A stretch of 64,000 nt of DNA from Herbihabitans rhizosphaerae (GCF_004216555.1 NZ_SGWQ01000006.1:372001-436000), one strand, 5' to 3'; positions 35,449 through 49,026 are shown, numbered from the stretch's first letter. Numbers and translations: made by a program. Notes: generated from the sequence alone by a model not told the origin.

Positions 35449-35512
35449 GGTGACCTGTCAACCTTTCTCGCCTGGTTCCCCTGTGGGGCCTGGACGATTT
35501 CGAGGGTCTCGT

Positions 35513-35698
35513 TTACCAGCTGGACTTGCTCACTCCGGGCAGCTCACCGCGGTGAGCCATCTCCCGGAGGCAAATCCGGCACAGGCCGAACTTGCGGAAC
35601 ACCGAGTGCGGGCGGCCGCACCGCTGGCAGCGGGTGTAGGCGCGCACCTTGAACTTCGGCTTCTTGGCAGCCTTGTGGACCAGTGCCTTCTTGGCCAT
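35513..35698 (-). CDS. rpsN: Ribosomal protein uS14, zinc-binding type
   Basis: 61-residue small-subunit protein (type Z). Four cysteines, Cys24, Cys27, Cys40 and Cys43, in CQRCGRP and [12 protein letters not shown] form the zinc site. ATG 35698 overlaps the rplE stop (TGATG). Actinobacteria often carry a second, zinc-free S14 elsewhere for zinc starvation; only this copy is in the window. Confidence 0.96.
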   Translation of the reverse strand: MAKKALVHKAAKKPKFKVRAYTRCQRCGRPHSVFRKFGLCRICLREMAHRGELPGVSKSSW

Positions 35699-36261
35699 CA
35701 GTTCTCCTTGAACGGGAAGCCCAGGTGCTTCAGCAGCGCCCGGCCCTCCGCGTCGTTGGTGGCGGTGGTGACGATCGTGATGTCCATGCCTCGCGGACGG
35801 TCGATCGAGTCCGGGTCGATCTCGTGGAACATCGACTGCTCGTTGAGGCCGAACGTGTAGTTGCCGTTGCCGTCGAACTGCTTGGGCGACAGGCCGCGGA
35901 AGTCGCGGATACGCGGCAGCGCGATGGTCAGCAGCCGGTCCAGGAACTCCCACATGCGGTCACCGCGGAGGGTGGCGCGCGCGCCGATCGGCATGCCCTC
36001 GCGCAGCTTGAACTGCGCGATGGACTTGCGCGCCTTGCGGACCTCGGGCTTCTGGCCGGTGATCGTGGCCAGGTCGCGGACCGCGCCGTCGATCAGCTTG
36101 CCGTCGCGGGCGGCGTCGCCGACACCCATGTTCACGACGACCTTCACCACGCCGGGGATCTGCATGACGTTGTCGAAGGAGAAGTCCTTCTGCAGCGCCG
36201 CCTTGATCTCGTCGCGGTACCGGGTCTTCAACCGGGGGACGATCTTCTCACTCGTGGTCAT
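35698..36261 (-). CDS. rplE: Ribosomal protein uL5
   Basis: 5S rRNA-binding large-subunit protein in contact with P-site tRNA. 187 residues: [21 protein letters not shown] start (here [13 protein letters not shown]), [37 protein letters not shown] and the end [15 protein letters not shown] 36261, two bases after rplX. Confidence 0.97.
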   Translation of the reverse strand: MTTSEKIVPRLKTRYRDEIKAALQKDFSFDNVMQIPGVVKVVVNMGVGDAARDGKLIDGAVRDLATITGQKPEVRKARKSIAQFKLREGMPIGARATLRGDRMWEFLDRLLTIALPRIRDFRGLSPKQFDGNGNYTFGLNEQSMFHEIDPDSIDRPRGMDITIVTTATNDAEGRALLKHLGFPFKEN

Positions 36262-36263
36262 GA

Positions 36264-36587
36264 TCAGATCTCCTTCCCGTCGTTCTCGCCACCGCGAGCC
36301 ACGCGGACCTTGCGGCCGTTCTCGTCGAACTTGTAGCCGACACGGGTGGGCTTGCCGCCGGGGCCGACCACCATCACGTTGCTGACGTGGATGGGAGCCT
36401 CCTGCGTGATGATCCCGCCGGACTGCGCGCCGCGCTGCGACTGCGTGATCCGGGTGTGCTTCTTGATCCGGTTGACGCCCTCGACCAGGACCTTGTTGTC
36501 CCTCGGGTAGGCCTGGATGACCTTGCCCTTGGCACCCTTGTCCTTGCCGGCGATGACGACGACCGTGTCGCCCTTCTTGACCTTCAT
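36264..36587 (-). CDS. rplX: Ribosomal protein uL24
   Basis: Early assembly protein of the large subunit near the exit tunnel. 107 residues; KOW-motif start [34 protein letters not shown] and the [13 protein letters not shown] core. ATG 36587, two bases after rplN, so the pair is tightly coupled. Confidence 0.97.
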   Translation of the reverse strand: MKVKKGDTVVVIAGKDKGAKGKVIQAYPRDNKVLVEGVNRIKKHTRITQSQRGAQSGGIITQEAPIHVSNVMVVGPGGKPTRVGYKFDENGRKVRVARGGENDGKEI

Positions 36588-36589
36588 GT

Positions 36590-36958
36590 TCAGAGCACCT
36601 CCGGCGCCAGCGAGATGATCTTCATGAACTTCTTGTCGCGCAGCTCGCGACCGACCGGGCCGAAGATGCGGGTGCCGCGCGGCTCGTTGTCCGGCTTGAT
36701 CAGCACGGCGGCGTTCTCGTCGAACCGGATGTAGGAACCGTCCGGACGACGCTTCTCCTTCACCGTGCGGACGATCACGGCCTTGACCACGTCGCCCTTC
36801 TTCACGTTGGCACCGGGGATCGCGTCCTTGACGGTGGCGACGATGATGTCGCCGATGCCCGCGTAGCGACGCGCGGAACCGCCGAGTACACGGATGCAGA
36901 GAATCTCCTTGGCACCCGTGTTGTCGGCGACGCGCAGTCGCGACTCCTGCTGGATCAC
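36590..36958 (-). CDS. rplN: Ribosomal protein uL14
   Basis: Large-subunit interface protein and binding site of the silencing factor RsfS. 122 residues, the usual length: [20 protein letters not shown] start, [16 protein letters not shown], and [22 protein letters not shown] 36958. The 67-base gap to rpsQ is the first sizeable gap of the S10-spc run and may hold the spc promoter; no clear promoter seen. Confidence 0.97.
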   Translation of the reverse strand: MIQQESRLRVADNTGAKEILCIRVLGGSARRYAGIGDIIVATVKDAIPGANVKKGDVVKAVIVRTVKEKRRPDGSYIRFDENAAVLIKPDNEPRGTRIFGPVGRELRDKKFMKIISLAPEVL

Positions 36959-37025
36959 TTACTTCTCCTGACCATTCTTGGCTGTCAGATTTCCGACCTG
37001 AACAGCTCGGTCGAACTCGCTGGTG

Positions 37026-37304
37026 TTACTTGGCCTTCTCGAGGATCTCCACCAAGCGCCAGCGCTTGGTGGCGCTCAGCGGGCGGGTCTCCATCAGCAG
37101 GACCCGGTCGCCCGGACCCGCGGTGTTGTTCTCGTCGTGCGCCTTGACCTTGGTGGTCGTGCGCATGACCTTCCCGTACAGCGGGTGCTTCTTGCGGTCC
37201 TCGAGGCTGACCACGATCGTCTTGTCCATCTTGTCGGACACGACGAGGCCCTCGCGGACCTTGCGGCGGTTACGGGTCACGGTCTCTGTCTTCTCGTCGC
37301 TCAT
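37026..37304 (-). CDS. rpsQ: Ribosomal protein uS17
   Basis: 16S rRNA-binding OB-fold protein of the small subunit. 92 residues: [20 protein letters not shown], then [20 protein letters not shown] and the end [14 protein letters not shown] 37304 overlaps the rpmC stop by four bases. Confidence 0.97.
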   Translation of the reverse strand: MSDEKTETVTRNRRKVREGLVVSDKMDKTIVVSLEDRKKHPLYGKVMRTTTKVKAHDENNTAGPGDRVLLMETRPLSATKRWRLVEILEKAK

Positions 37305-37555
37305 GCGGCACCCTCGTCAGTAGTCGCGGTGACCTCGTCCGGGGTCACCGAGAGGCCGAGCTCGCGCTCGCGCATCACGGTGTAGACGCGTGCGATCTCC
37401 TGCCGCACGGCGCGCAGCCGGCGGTTGTTGTCCAGCTGGCCGGTGGCCATCTGGAACCGCAGGTTGAACAGCTCTTCCTTCGACTCGCGCAAGCGCAGCA
37501 CGAGCTCCTCGTCGTTCAGCTCGCGCAGGTCCGATGCTGTCGTCCCGGCTGCCAT
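37301..37555 (-). CDS. rpmC: Ribosomal protein uL29
   Basis: Large-subunit protein at the tunnel exit, part of the docking site for trigger factor and SRP. 84 residues: a helical hairpin with [20 protein letters not shown] and the signature [18 protein letters not shown]; the roughly 15-residue tail is an actinobacterial feature. ATG 37555 shares a base with the rplP stop. Confidence 0.97.
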   Translation of the reverse strand: MAAGTTASDLRELNDEELVLRLRESKEELFNLRFQMATGQLDNNRRLRAVRQEIARVYTVMRERELGLSVTPDEVTATTDEGAA

Positions 37556-37974
37556 CAGAAGTCACCACCCTCACGCGTGACGATGCGGCACTTCATCGGC
37601 AGCTTGTGGATCGCGCGACGAAGGGCCTCGCGGGCAACGGCCTCGTTCGGGAAGCTCATCTCGAACATGACCCGGCCCGGCTTGACGTTGGCCACCCAGT
37701 GCTCCGGCGAGCCCTTGCCGGAACCCATGCGGGTTTCGGCGGGCTTCTTGGTCAGCGGGCGGTCCGGGAAGATGTTGATCCACACCTTGCCACCACGGCG
37801 GATGTGCCGGTTGATGGCGATACGCGCGGACTCGATCTGCCGGTTGGTGACGTAGGCCGGCTCCAGCGCCTGGATGCCGAGCTCGCCGAAGGTCACCTTC
37901 GTCCCGCCCTTGGCCATGCCGGACCGCTTCGGGTGGTGCTGCTTGCGGTGCTTGACCTTGCGTGGGATGAGCAT
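37555..37974 (-). CDS. rplP: Ribosomal protein uL16
   Basis: Large-subunit protein at the A-site region, needed late in assembly. 139 residues: [19 protein letters not shown] start, [20 protein letters not shown], and [19 protein letters not shown], the conserved loop that reaches toward the tRNA. ATG 37974, three bases after the rpsC stop. Confidence 0.97.
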   Translation of the reverse strand: MLIPRKVKHRKQHHPKRSGMAKGGTKVTFGELGIQALEPAYVTNRQIESARIAINRHIRRGGKVWINIFPDRPLTKKPAETRMGSGKGSPEHWVANVKPGRVMFEMSFPNEAVAREALRRAIHKLPMKCRIVTREGGDF

Positions 37975-37977
37975 TCC

Positions 37978-38819
<842 letters not shown>

Positions 38820-38820
<1 letters not shown>

Positions 38821-39254
38821 TAGCGGGCACTCCCCTTCGCGCTGGACTTCTTCTTCGGCGTCTTCTTGGGCTCTGCCTTCTTCGGCCGCGACTCCACCTC
38901 GACGGTGATGTGGCTCGTACGCTTGCGGATGCGGTACGCACGACCCTGCGCGCGCGGCCGGAACCGCTTGAGCGTCGGCCCCTCGTCCACGTAGATCGTG
39001 GACACCCAGAGCGTGTCCGGGTCGAGGTCGAGGTTGTTCTCGGCGTTGGCCGCCGCGCTGGCGATCACCTTCGCCACCGGCTCGCTCGCCGCCTGCGGGG
39101 CGAACTCCAGCAGGGCCAAGGCCTCGCCGACGCTGCGTCCGCGGATCAGGTCGACGACCCGCCGCACCTTCATCGGCGTGGCGCGGACGTAGCGAGCCCG
39201 AGCCGTGGCGCGCGGGAGTTCCTCCTGCGCGGCGGCTTCAGTCTGGGCGTTCAT
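38820..39254 (-). CDS. rplV: Ribosomal protein uL22 with Lys-rich tail
   Basis: Large-subunit protein lining the exit tunnel; changes in its loop can give macrolide resistance. 144 residues: [36 protein letters not shown], the tunnel loop [18 protein letters not shown], then a Lys/Ser tail ([15 protein letters not shown]). The loop looks normal, with no visible deletion. ATG 39254. Confidence 0.97.
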
Positions 39255-39274
39255 CGCTTATCCCTTGCTCTCTC

Positions 39275-39556
39275 TTAGCGCCGACGCGCTTTGCGGTCGT
39301 CCTTGATGTGGCCCTTGAACGTGCGGGTCGGGGCGAACTCGCCGAGCTTGTGCCCGACCATCGACTCGCTCACGAAGACCGGGACGTGCTTGCGGCCGTC
39401 GTGCACCGCGATCGTGTGACCCAGCATGTCTGGGATGATCGTGGACCGGCGGGACCAGGTCTTGATCACGGTCTTCTTGCCCGACTCGTTCAGTGCGTCC
39501 ACCTTCTTGAGCAGGTGGTCGTCCACGAACGGGCCCTTCTTCAGGCTGCGTGGCAT
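39275..39556 (-). CDS. rpsS: Ribosomal protein uS19
   Basis: Small-subunit head protein, partner of S13. 93 residues: [20 protein letters not shown] start, [20 protein letters not shown], and [20 protein letters not shown] 39556, 17 bases after rplB. Confidence 0.97.
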   Translation of the reverse strand: MPRSLKKGPFVDDHLLKKVDALNESGKKTVIKTWSRRSTIIPDMLGHTIAVHDGRKHVPVFVSESMVGHKLGEFAPTRTFKGHIKDDRKARRR

Positions 39557-39573
39557 GTTGTTCTACCTCCTGC

Positions 39574-40407
39574 TCAGCGCTTCTTGCCGGTACGGCGACG
39601 GCGGACGATCAACTTGTCGGACGGCTTGCGGCGGCGGGTACGCCCCTCCGGCTTGCCGTTCGGATTCACCGGGTGCCGACCACCGGAGGTCTTGCCCTCA
39701 CCACCACCGTGCGGGTGGTCGACCGGGTTCATGACCACACCGCGGACGGTCGGGCGCTTGCCCTTCCACCGCATGCGGCCGGCCTTGCCCCAGTTGATGT
39801 TGGCGTGCTCGGAGTTACCGACCTCGCCGACGGTGGCGCGGCAGCGCACGTCGACGTTGCGGATCTCACCGGACGGCATGCGCAGCTGCGCGAACCGGCC
39901 CTCGCGGGCAACCAGCTGGACGCTGGCACCGGCCGAGCGGGCGATCTTCGCGCCGCCGCCGGGGCGGAGCTCGATCGCGTGCACCACGGTGCCCACCGGG
40001 ATGTTGCGCAGCGGCAGGCTGTTGCCCGGCTTGATGTCCGCGCGCGGCCCGTTCTCGATCTTGTCGCCCTGCTTGAGCTTGTTCGGCGCGATGATGTAGC
40101 GCTTCTCGCCGTCGGCGTAGTGCAGCAGCGCGATCCGAGCCGTGCGGTTCGGGTCGTACTCGATGTGCGCGACCTTGGCCGGCACACCGTCCTTGTCGTG
40201 TCGGCGGAAGTCGATCAGCCGGTACGCGCGCTTGTGACCGCCACCCTTGTGCCGGGTGGTGATCTTGCCGTGCGCGTTGCGGCCGCCGCGCCCGTGCAGC
40301 GGGCGGATCAGCGACTTCTCCGGCTCCGACCGGGTGATCTCGGCGAAGTCCGACACGCTCGAGCCTCGGCGGCCCGGCGTGGTCGGCTTGTACTTGCGAA
40401 TGCCCAT
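39574..40407 (-). CDS. rplB: Ribosomal protein uL2
   Basis: Highly conserved large-subunit protein needed for peptidyl transfer and subunit joining. 277 residues: [20 protein letters not shown] start, SGRN-type RNA-binding core ([20 protein letters not shown]), and the C-terminal signature [18 protein letters not shown] carrying the conserved His. ATG 40407, 14 bases after rplW. Confidence 0.98.
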   Translation of the reverse strand: MGIRKYKPTTPGRRGSSVSDFAEITRSEPEKSLIRPLHGRGGRNAHGKITTRHKGGGHKRAYRLIDFRRHDKDGVPAKVAHIEYDPNRTARIALLHYADGEKRYIIAPNKLKQGDKIENGPRADIKPGNSLPLRNIPVGTVVHAIELRPGGGAKIARSAGASVQLVAREGRFAQLRMPSGEIRNVDVRCRATVGEVGNSEHANINWGKAGRMRWKGKRPTVRGVVMNPVDHPHGGGEGKTSGGRHPVNPNGKPEGRTRRRKPSDKLIVRRRRTGKKR

Positions 40408-40421
40408 GTGTCGTCAGTCCC

Positions 40422-40721
40422 TTACGCGGCCGGTCCGCCGAAGATCTCGATCGGCTTGCTCTCCTCGGAGAGCGTCACGATTGCCCGCTTGGTGTCCTTG
40501 CGCTTGCCGTACCCGGTGCGGGTGCGCTTGCGCTTGCCCTGGCGGTTGAGCGTGTTCACCGACACGACCTTCACGCCGAAGACCTTCTCGACGGCGATCT
40601 TGATCGCGGTCTTGTTCGCGTCCCGGTGCACCTCGAAGGTGTACTTGTTCTCCTCGAGCAGCCCGTAGGACTTCTCGGAGATCACCGGGGCGAGCAGGAT
40701 GTCACGGTGGTCGGGGATCAC
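40422..40721 (-). CDS. rplW: Ribosomal protein uL23
   Basis: Large-subunit protein at the tunnel exit, main docking site for trigger factor and SRP. 99 residues from GTG 40721: [20 protein letters not shown], then [20 protein letters not shown] and [18 protein letters not shown]. The start overlaps the rplD stop as GTGA; the frame is open to 40796, but that part lies within rplD. Confidence 0.96.
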   Translation of the reverse strand: MIPDHRDILLAPVISEKSYGLLEENKYTFEVHRDANKTAIKIAVEKVFGVKVVSVNTLNRQGKRKRTRTGYGKRKDTKRAIVTLSEESKPIEIFGGPAA

Positions 40722-41619
40722 TTGTCCTCCTCCTTCCGCTGCGATGGCGGAAGCTGGAAGCCGGCCTTCTCGGCGTCCTCGGCGGTGGCGAACCACACCT
40801 CGGCGACGGTCCGCTTGTAGAACGAACTACCGGGTAGGTGGTACAGCTTCGAGCCCTCGTTGCCCTTGATCGGGAACCCGTCGGGCACCTCGCTCGGGTC
40901 GGCCAGCGGGGCGTGGCTGCCCTGGTACGGCGCCTCGGCACCGGGTGCCGCGGGCACCTCGGTGGAGGTGGCCTTCGCCTTGGCCTTGCCGCCCTTGACC
41001 GGACCGGCGAGGAACGCGTCCAGCGCGGTCTTGGTGAACACCACGTCGTCGTTGACCAGCACGTCGTAGGTGTTCAGCTGGTCCGGCGCGATCACGTGCA
41101 CGTGCGGCAGGTTGCGCACCGACACCCAGTTGACGTCCTCGTCGCGGGTGAGCACCACGAGCAGCCGCTTGGCCTCGGTGACCGACTCGAGCACCTTGCG
41201 GGCGCCCTTGGTGGACGGCTTGTCGCCGTCGACCAGGCCGGTGATCACGTGCAACTGGCCGGCGCGCACCCGGTCGGAGAGGGCACCGCGCAGTGCGGCG
41301 GCCTTCATCTTCTTCGGAGTGCGCTGGGTGTAGTCGCGCGGCTGGGGGCCGTGCACGATGCCACCGCCGGCGAACTGCGGCGCGCGGACCGAACCCTGAC
41401 GGGCGCGGCCGGTGCCCTTCTGGCGGTACGGCTTCTTGCCGCCGCCGCGGACCTCGCCACGGGTCTTCGTGCTGTGGTTGCCCTCACGCGCCGCGGCCAG
41501 CTGGGCCACGACGACCTGGTGCATCAGCGCGATGTTGGCCTGCGCGTCGAAGATCTCCGCGGGGAGCTCGACGCTGCCGTCGGTCTTGCCGGCCGGCGTC
41601 TTGATGTCGATCTTGCTCA

Positions 41620-41620
<1 letters not shown>
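40718..41620 (-). CDS. rplD: Ribosomal protein uL4 with an extra C-terminal module
   Basis: Large-subunit protein with a loop in the exit tunnel. Residues 1-206 are normal L4 (the tunnel loop [37 protein letters not shown]). The protein is 300 residues, about 80-90 longer than usual. After an Ala/Lys/Pro linker (207-231) comes one copy (232-294) of the module found twice in L17: [43 protein letters not shown]. In ribosome structures the L4 C terminus is on the solvent side, so the module could project outward; its role is unknown. Confidence 0.96.
40739..40924 (-). repeat. Module copy in L4 (residues 233-294)
   Basis: Shares [36 protein letters not shown] and FQLPPSQ with the two L17 copies at 19979-20161 and 20171-20350; RTVAEVWFA and [13 protein letters not shown] are identical to L17 copy 1. 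Confidence 0.85.
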
Positions 41621-42270
<650 letters not shown>

Positions 42271-42283
42271 TTCGGTCAGGCCC

Positions 42284-42589
42284 TCACTGGATGTTGACGT
42301 CGACGCTGGCCGGCAGGTCGATGCGCATGAGCGCGTCCACCGTCTTCGGCGTCGGGTCGAGGATGTCGATCAGACGCTTGTGCGTGCGCATCTCGAAGTG
42401 CTCGCGCGAGTCCTTGTACTTGTGCGGCGAGCGGATGACGCAGTAGACGTTCTTCTCCGTCGGCAGCGGCACCGGCCCGACGACCCGAGCGCCGGTGCGC
42501 GTCACGGTCTCGACGATCTTGCGCGCGGACGCGTCGATCGCCTCGTGGTCGTAGGCCTTGAGCCGGATGCGGATCTTCTGTCCCGCCAT
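42284..42589 (-). CDS. rpsJ: Ribosomal protein uS10
   Basis: Small-subunit head protein and NusE transcription antitermination factor. 101 residues: [20 protein letters not shown], the [20 protein letters not shown] loop, and [22 protein letters not shown] 42589 has GGAACGG upstream. First gene of the S10 operon; the promoter must be in the 270 bases upstream, which also hold the tuf terminator and a tiny open frame. Confidence 0.97.
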   Translation of the reverse strand: MAGQKIRIRLKAYDHEAIDASARKIVETVTRTGARVVGPVPLPTEKNVYCVIRSPHKYKDSREHFEMRTHKRLIDILDPTPKTVDALMRIDLPASVDVNIQ

Positions 42590-42625
42590 GGTGGCTTGCC
42601 GTTCCTTTGGTCTCGATGCCGCTAA

Positions 42626-42670
42626 CTAGCTGCGGTTGCGGTGCTTGCGTCCGCGCTGTTCAGGAGTCAT
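42626..42670 (-). CDS. Candidate 14-residue leader peptide before rpsJ
   Basis: ATG 42670 to TAG 42626 encodes [14 protein letters not shown], a strongly basic peptide that resembles ribosomal-protein tails. It ends 37 bases before the rpsJ start, within the S10 operon leader. GGGGA lies only two bases upstream of the ATG, so the ribosome binding site is poor. It may be a regulatory upstream frame or chance. Confidence 0.3.
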   Translation of the reverse strand: MTPEQRGRKHRNRS

Positions 42671-42764
42671 GGTCCCCGGTCCACGCGGTCGGGTGTGTCG
42701 CGCCCGTCGCGCATACCGGTCCCACAGGATCTTCTCGTGGGATGGGATTTTTCTTCCCCGTAGT

Positions 42765-42799
42765 CGGGGCGGCCGAACAGCGAACATTCGGCCGCCCCG
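42765..42799 (-). terminator. tuf terminator
   Basis: Perfect 13-bp inverted repeat CGGGGCGGCCGAA (42765-42777) with TTCGGCCGCCCCG (42787-42799), 9-base loop, about 60 bases after the tuf stop. It separates the str and S10 operons. Confidence 0.85.
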
Positions 42800-42861
42800 C
42801 TACGAGCAACCCGTTAAGGATGCCATACCGAGATACGGCGCCCCAAATCGGGGGGTGCTAC

Positions 42862-44055
42862 TTACTTGACGATCTTGGTGACCTGGCCCGCACCGACGGT
42901 ACGGCCACCCTCGCGGATGGCGAACCGCAGACCCTCGTCCATGGCGACCGGCTGGATCAGCGAGACGCTGATCGAGGTGTTGTCGCCCGGCATGACCATC
43001 TCGGTGCCCTCGGGGAGGGTCACCACGCCGGTCACGTCGGTGGTCCGGAAGTAGAACTGGGGGCGGTAGTTGTTGAAGAACGGCGTGTGCCGTCCGCCCT
43101 CGTCCTTGGACAGGATGTAGGCCTGGCCCTCGAACTCGGTGTGCGGGGTGTTGGTGCCCGGCTTGATGACGACCTGGCCGCGCTCGACGTCCTCACGCTT
43201 GATACCGCGCAGGAGCAGACCCACGTTGTCACCGGCCTGGCCGGTGTCGAGGAGCTTGCGGAACATCTCGACACCGGTGACGGTGGTCTTCTGGGACTTG
43301 TCCTTGATACCGACGATTTCCACCTCCTCGTTCACGTTGACCACGCCACGCTCGACGCGACCGGTGACCACGGTGCCGCGGCCGGTGATCGTGAAGACGT
43401 CCTCGATCGGCATCAGGAACGGCTTCTCGAGCTCACGCACCGGGTCCGGCACGTTCTCGTCGACCGCGTCCATCAGCTCGAGGAGCTTCTCGGCCCACTC
43501 GGCGTCGCCCTCGAGCGCCTTCAGCGCGGAGACACGCACGACCGGCACGTCGTCACCAGGGAACTCCTGGGCCGACAGCAGCTCGCGGACCTCCATCTCG
43601 ACGAGCTCGAGGATCTCCTCGTCGTCGACCATGTCCGACTTGTTCAGCGCGACCAGGATGTACGGCACGCCGACCTGGCGGGCCAGCAGCACGTGCTCGC
43701 GGGTCTGCGGCATCGGGCCGTCGGTCGCGGCGACCACCAGGATCGCGCCGTCCATCTGGGCGGCACCGGTGATCATGTTCTTGATGTAGTCGGCGTGACC
43801 GGGGGCGTCCACGTGTGCGTAGTGACGCTTCTCGGTCTGGTACTCGACGTGCGCGATGTTGATCGTGATACCGCGCTGCTTCTCCTCCGGCGCCTTGTCG
43901 ATCTCGTCGAACGGCGTGAAGGGGTTGAGCTCGGGGTACTTGTCGTGCAGGACCTTGGTGATCGCCGCGGTAAGAGTGGTCTTCCCGTGGTCGACGTGGC
44001 CAATGGTGCCGATGTTGACGTGCGGCTTGTCCCGCTCGAACTTAGCCTTCGCCAC
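42862..44055 (-). CDS. tuf: Elongation factor Tu
   Basis: GTPase that brings aminoacyl-tRNA to the ribosome. 397 residues; G motifs GHVDHGKT (19-26), DAPGHAD (83-89) and NKSD (138-141), then the two beta-barrel domains ([14 protein letters not shown]) and the end [11 protein letters not shown] 44055 with GGAGGA upstream. It lies 135 bases after fusA, a gap that may hold an extra tuf promoter, and ends at a strong terminator. Only one tuf is in the window. Confidence 0.98.
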   Translation of the reverse strand: MAKAKFERDKPHVNIGTIGHVDHGKTTLTAAITKVLHDKYPELNPFTPFDEIDKAPEEKQRGITINIAHVEYQTEKRHYAHVDAPGHADYIKNMITGAAQMDGAILVVAATDGPMPQTREHVLLARQVGVPYILVALNKSDMVDDEEILELVEMEVRELLSAQEFPGDDVPVVRVSALKALEGDAEWAEKLLELMDAVDENVPDPVRELEKPFLMPIEDVFTITGRGTVVTGRVERGVVNVNEEVEIVGIKDKSQKTTVTGVEMFRKLLDTGQAGDNVGLLLRGIKREDVERGQVVIKPGTNTPHTEFEGQAYILSKDEGGRHTPFFNNYRPQFYFRTTDVTGVVTLPEGTEMVMPGDNTSISVSLIQPVAMDEGLRFAIREGGRTVGAGQVTKIVK

Positions 44056-44190
44056 TGGATTGTCCTCCTGGACTTGTTCTTTCCGCCGTGTCGTCTTTTC
44101 TGCAGACCCGGCGACTCATCAGGGTCGGATGTGCGGAACCCGGGGATGCCCCCGGAGAACCACACTGCTGTGCGGTGCTCCGGTGCCGGG

Positions 44191-46293
<2,103 letters not shown>

Positions 46294-46339
46294 GGAAGTT
46301 CCCCTGATCTAGGGCTGGGGGCTCCTGGTGGGAGCCGGA

Positions 46340-46810
46340 TCACCAGCGGTAGTGAGCGAATGCCTTGTTGGACTCGGCCATCTTGTGCGTGTCCTCGCGG
46401 CGCTTCACGGAGGCGCCGAGCCCGTTGCTCGCGTCGAGCAACTCGTTCATCAGCCGTTCGACCATGGTCTTCTCCCGGCGCTGCCGCGAGAAGGTCACCA
46501 GCCAACGCAGTGCGAGGGTGGTGCTGCGGCCGGGCTTGACCTCGATCGGCACCTGGTAGGTGGCGCCACCGACACGGCGGCTCTTCACCTCGATGGTCGG
46601 CTTCACGTTGTCCAGCGCACGCTTGAGCGTGACCACCGGGTCGGTGCCGTTCTTGTCCCGAGCGCCCTCGAGCGCCCCGTAGACGATCTTCTCGGCGACC
46701 GAGCGCTTGCCGTCCACCAGCACCTTGTTGATCAGCTGGGTGACCAGCGGCGAGGTGTAGACGGGGTCGGAGATCAGCGGCCGCTTCGGGGCCGGTCCCT
46801 TGCGGGGCAT
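46340..46810 (-). CDS. rpsG: Ribosomal protein uS7
   Basis: Small-subunit head protein organising the 3' domain of 16S rRNA; in E. coli it represses the str operon. 156 residues: [20 protein letters not shown] start, VNKVL-type helix (here [20 protein letters not shown]), [13 protein letters not shown] and the end [11 protein letters not shown] 46810 shares a base with the rpsL stop (TGATG). Confidence 0.97.
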   Translation of the reverse strand: MPRKGPAPKRPLISDPVYTSPLVTQLINKVLVDGKRSVAEKIVYGALEGARDKNGTDPVVTLKRALDNVKPTIEVKSRRVGGATYQVPIEVKPGRSTTLALRWLVTFSRQRREKTMVERLMNELLDASNGLGASVKRREDTHKMAESNKAFAHYRW

Positions 46811-47184
46811 CAGCTCTTCTCCTTCTTCGCGCCGTACTTGCTCCGGGCCTGCTTGCGGTTCTTCACACCCTGCGTGTCCAGCGAACCGCGGATGATCTTG
46901 TAACGAACGCCGGGCAGGTCCTTCACACGTCCGCCGCGCACGAGCACCATCGAGTGCTCCTGGAGGTTGTGCCCCTCACCGGGGATGTACGCCGTGACCT
47001 CGATGCCACTGGTCAGCTTCACGCGAGCGACCTTGCGCAGCGCCGAGTTCGGCTTCTTGGGGGTGGTGGTGTACACGCGAGTGCACACCCCACGGCGCTG
47101 CGGGGACTCCTTGAGCGCCGCGGTCTTCTGCTTGACAGCCTTGTCCTGGCGGCCCTTGCGGACCAGCTGCTGGATCGTGGGCAT
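46810..47184 (-). CDS. rpsL: Ribosomal protein uS12
   Basis: Decoding-site protein and main site of streptomycin-resistance mutations. 124 residues: [15 protein letters not shown] start, [20 protein letters not shown] and [20 protein letters not shown]. Lys43, Lys88 and Pro91 are wild type, so no S12-based streptomycin resistance is predicted. First gene of the str operon; ATG 47184. Confidence 0.97.
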   Translation of the reverse strand: MPTIQQLVRKGRQDKAVKQKTAALKESPQRRGVCTRVYTTTPKKPNSALRKVARVKLTSGIEVTAYIPGEGHNLQEHSMVLVRGGRVKDLPGVRYKIIRGSLDTQGVKNRKQARSKYGAKKEKS

Positions 47185-47720
47185 AGACCGGCTTTCTCTG
47201 CGTTCGTTTCACCGTGCTCTGCTCGAGCACTGTTGGCTCTTCGGTTCCGTATCCCGAGGTCGGGCGTGTCGGCCTTCCCAAGGCCCTATGCGGGATGCAT
47301 TATCCCAAGGGGTCTGGAGTCACCAGGACGACCAGGACACCGCGCACAGGCACACGGATCGACCCGACATAGGTCGGGCGCGAGTAGCAAAGATACCTGC
47401 CCGCCCGATCGCGGATCAAATCGGGGTCCCCTTCCGGCCGCGGACACCGCACCCGGCGGCCGGTCCGCGCCCGCGTGGACCGCCACCAGCCTACGCTCGA
47501 CGGTGCGCCGGAACGTCGCACGGGTATCGTTCGACGCCCCGCGAACCCGGTATGAAATCGCACGTCTGCGCTTTCTCCGCAATGCGCCGATCGGGCGCCG
47601 CGAATGCTCGGTCACACGTATTCCGTGATTCCTGAAATGCGCCGATGCACCGCCGTTGACCTGCGGTGATCACATCGGACACCACACATCCGGCGAATTC
47701 GGCGTCCGCGTCCTTACCGG
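47185..47720. other. Gene-free region upstream of rpsL
   Basis: About 540 bases between rpsL and the M15 peptidase gene with no convincing coding frame. It should hold the str-operon promoter and a long leader. Candidate boxes are listed separately; nothing else stands out. Confidence 0.6.
47390..47419 (-). promoter_or_regulatory. Candidate str-operon promoter
   Basis: Minus strand: TTGATC (47419-47414) and TATCTT (47395-47390) with an 18-base spacer, about 200 bases upstream of rpsL. A second possible -10 (GATAAT, 47304-47299) lies closer but lacks a good -35. Tentative. Confidence 0.35.
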
Positions 47721-48524
47721 TCAGTCACCTTTCGCGTGCATTCTCGGAATCGCGAGTTCCGCGCCGCCACCCGGTACGGCCGTCGCGATGCCGCAGTCCG
47801 GCGCGGACCAGAAGCGGCTGGACCGGCCGTCGGCGTGCACGTGGTCGTCGTGCCCCTGGAAGCCCGGGCCGAGGATGCCGTTGAAGCCGTGGTTGCGCGC
47901 CTGCTTGGCCAGGGTGCACAGGGAGTGCGGGCCGGCGCCCAGATCGACGGCGTCGCCGTACAGGTGACGGCTGTCCGGCGCACCGCCGACCGCGTCGTTG
48001 CACGAGCGGCTGCGGAACCCGCTGGTGACCGTGATCGGCTGGTCTCCGAGCGCGTGCCGCATGGCCTGCAGCTTCCACATGCTCACCAGCGCGCTCGCCT
48101 TGGCCGCCGAGGCGGAGACGGCGCCGCCCGACCAGTCGGAGTTGCATCGGTTCAGCTCCGCGAAGGTGAAGTTGACCGGCGTGCAGTCGTCGTCCTGCAG
48201 CGCGTAGATCTTGCCGTACGTCGCCGAGTCCGCGACTCCGGTCTGGGACAGCCCGTAGGCCTGCTGGAACCGGGTGACGGCCGCCTTGGTCGCCGGTCCG
48301 AAGTCGCCGTCGAGCCCCAGCACCTCACCCTGGGAGACATGGCCCGACAGGCGGATCTGCAGCTGGCGCACGTCGTCTCCGTTCGCCCCCTCGGACAGGT
48401 TCCGGCTCCAGGTGTAGCAGCCGTCCGCGGGGGCCGCGTCAGCCGTTCCGGAGGCTAAGCCGACGACGGTCATGGTCAGGGCGAGGGCCAGCGCGGCGAC
48501 CACGCTGACGACACGGGCGGACAT
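47721..48524 (-). CDS. Secreted D-Ala-D-Ala carboxypeptidase-type M15 protein with peptidoglycan-binding domain
   Basis: A 267-residue exported zinc peptidase. Signal peptide (1-31), PG_binding_1 domain (about 38-110; GANGDDVRQLQIRLSG, LDGDFGPATKAAVTRFQ), then a peptidase M15 domain (about 135-255) with zinc ligands His187 and Asp194 (SRHLYGDAVD) and His230 (DDHVHAD). The layout is like the Streptomyces albus G zinc D-Ala-D-Ala carboxypeptidase. ATG 48524 is chosen over 48536 because GGAGG lies five bases upstream of it. It is expected to trim peptidoglycan stem peptides outside the cell. Single gene with its own promoter. Confidence 0.92.
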   Translation of the reverse strand: MSARVVSVVAALALALTMTVVGLASGTADAAPADGCYTWSRNLSEGANGDDVRQLQIRLSGHVSQGEVLGLDGDFGPATKAAVTRFQQAYGLSQTGVADSATYGKIYALQDDDCTPVNFTFAELNRCNSDWSGGAVSASAAKASALVSMWKLQAMRHALGDQPITVTSGFRSRSCNDAVGGAPDSRHLYGDAVDLGAGPHSLCTLAKQARNHGFNGILGPGFQGHDDHVHADGRSSRFWSAPDCGIATAVPGGGAELAIPRMHAKGD

Positions 48525-48624
48525 GGTGACCTCCATGGGCAGGGAAGAGAGTCACCAAGACCCTGGCGCAGACGTGAAAGGATCACCACCGGCCAATCGG
48601 AGTATTCGGGCGCCCCCGAAGGCG

Positions 48625-49026
48625 CTACTCGGCTCCCGGTGCGACGACCGCGAGACCCGCGCCCTCGGCCGCCGAGGCCAGCCGCTTGTCGTAGGTCACG
48701 AAGGCCTCCACGGTCTTGCCGGCCGCGACCGCCAGCTCCGCCGTCGCCAGGTGAATCGCGTCCAAGGAGCGCAACAGCGGGTCAGGATAAGCCGCCGCGG
48801 TCGCCCGCACAGCCGAGTCCATCACGATCCGGTTGATCCCGGTGAGCACACCGGGCATCGCGGCCAGGCGAGCCGGCGAACCACGCCGCAGCGCCCGCGC
48901 GACCTCGATCTCGGCCAACTCCGACGTGACAACCGGGCCGCGCTCGTTGAGCCATTCCACCAGCACCTGGCTCTCGCCCTCCGGCCGGATCAGCTTCACG
49001 ATCGCGCAGCTGTCCAGGTAGATCAC
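48625..49026 (-). CDS. PIN-domain toxin (VapC-like ribonuclease)
   Basis: A 133-residue PIN protein with acidic residues Asp5 (IYLDSCAIVKL), Glu41 (LAEIEVARAL), Asp89 (SLDAIHLATA) and Asp113 (TYDKRLA). It belongs to a different sequence type from the toxin at 13622 (DSCAIVKLI start), so the two modules are not recent copies of each other. It overlaps the antitoxin gene by four bases. Located between the M15 gene and rpoC. Confidence 0.92.
   Translation of the reverse strand: MIYLDSCAIVKLIRPEGESQVLVEWLNERGPVVTSELAEIEVARALRRGSPARLAAMPGVLTGINRIVMDSAVRATAAAYPDPLLRSLDAIHLATAELAVAAGKTVEAFVTYDKRLASAAEGAGLAVVAPGAE

Noticed and set aside
46810..47184. Streptomycin-resistance changes in S12
   Set aside because: Lys43, Lys88 and Pro91 are all wild type.
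47286..47635. Frames of 87-224 residues upstream of rpsL
   Set aside because: Arg/Pro/Thr-rich, poor third-position bias and no start signals; better explained as leader DNA.
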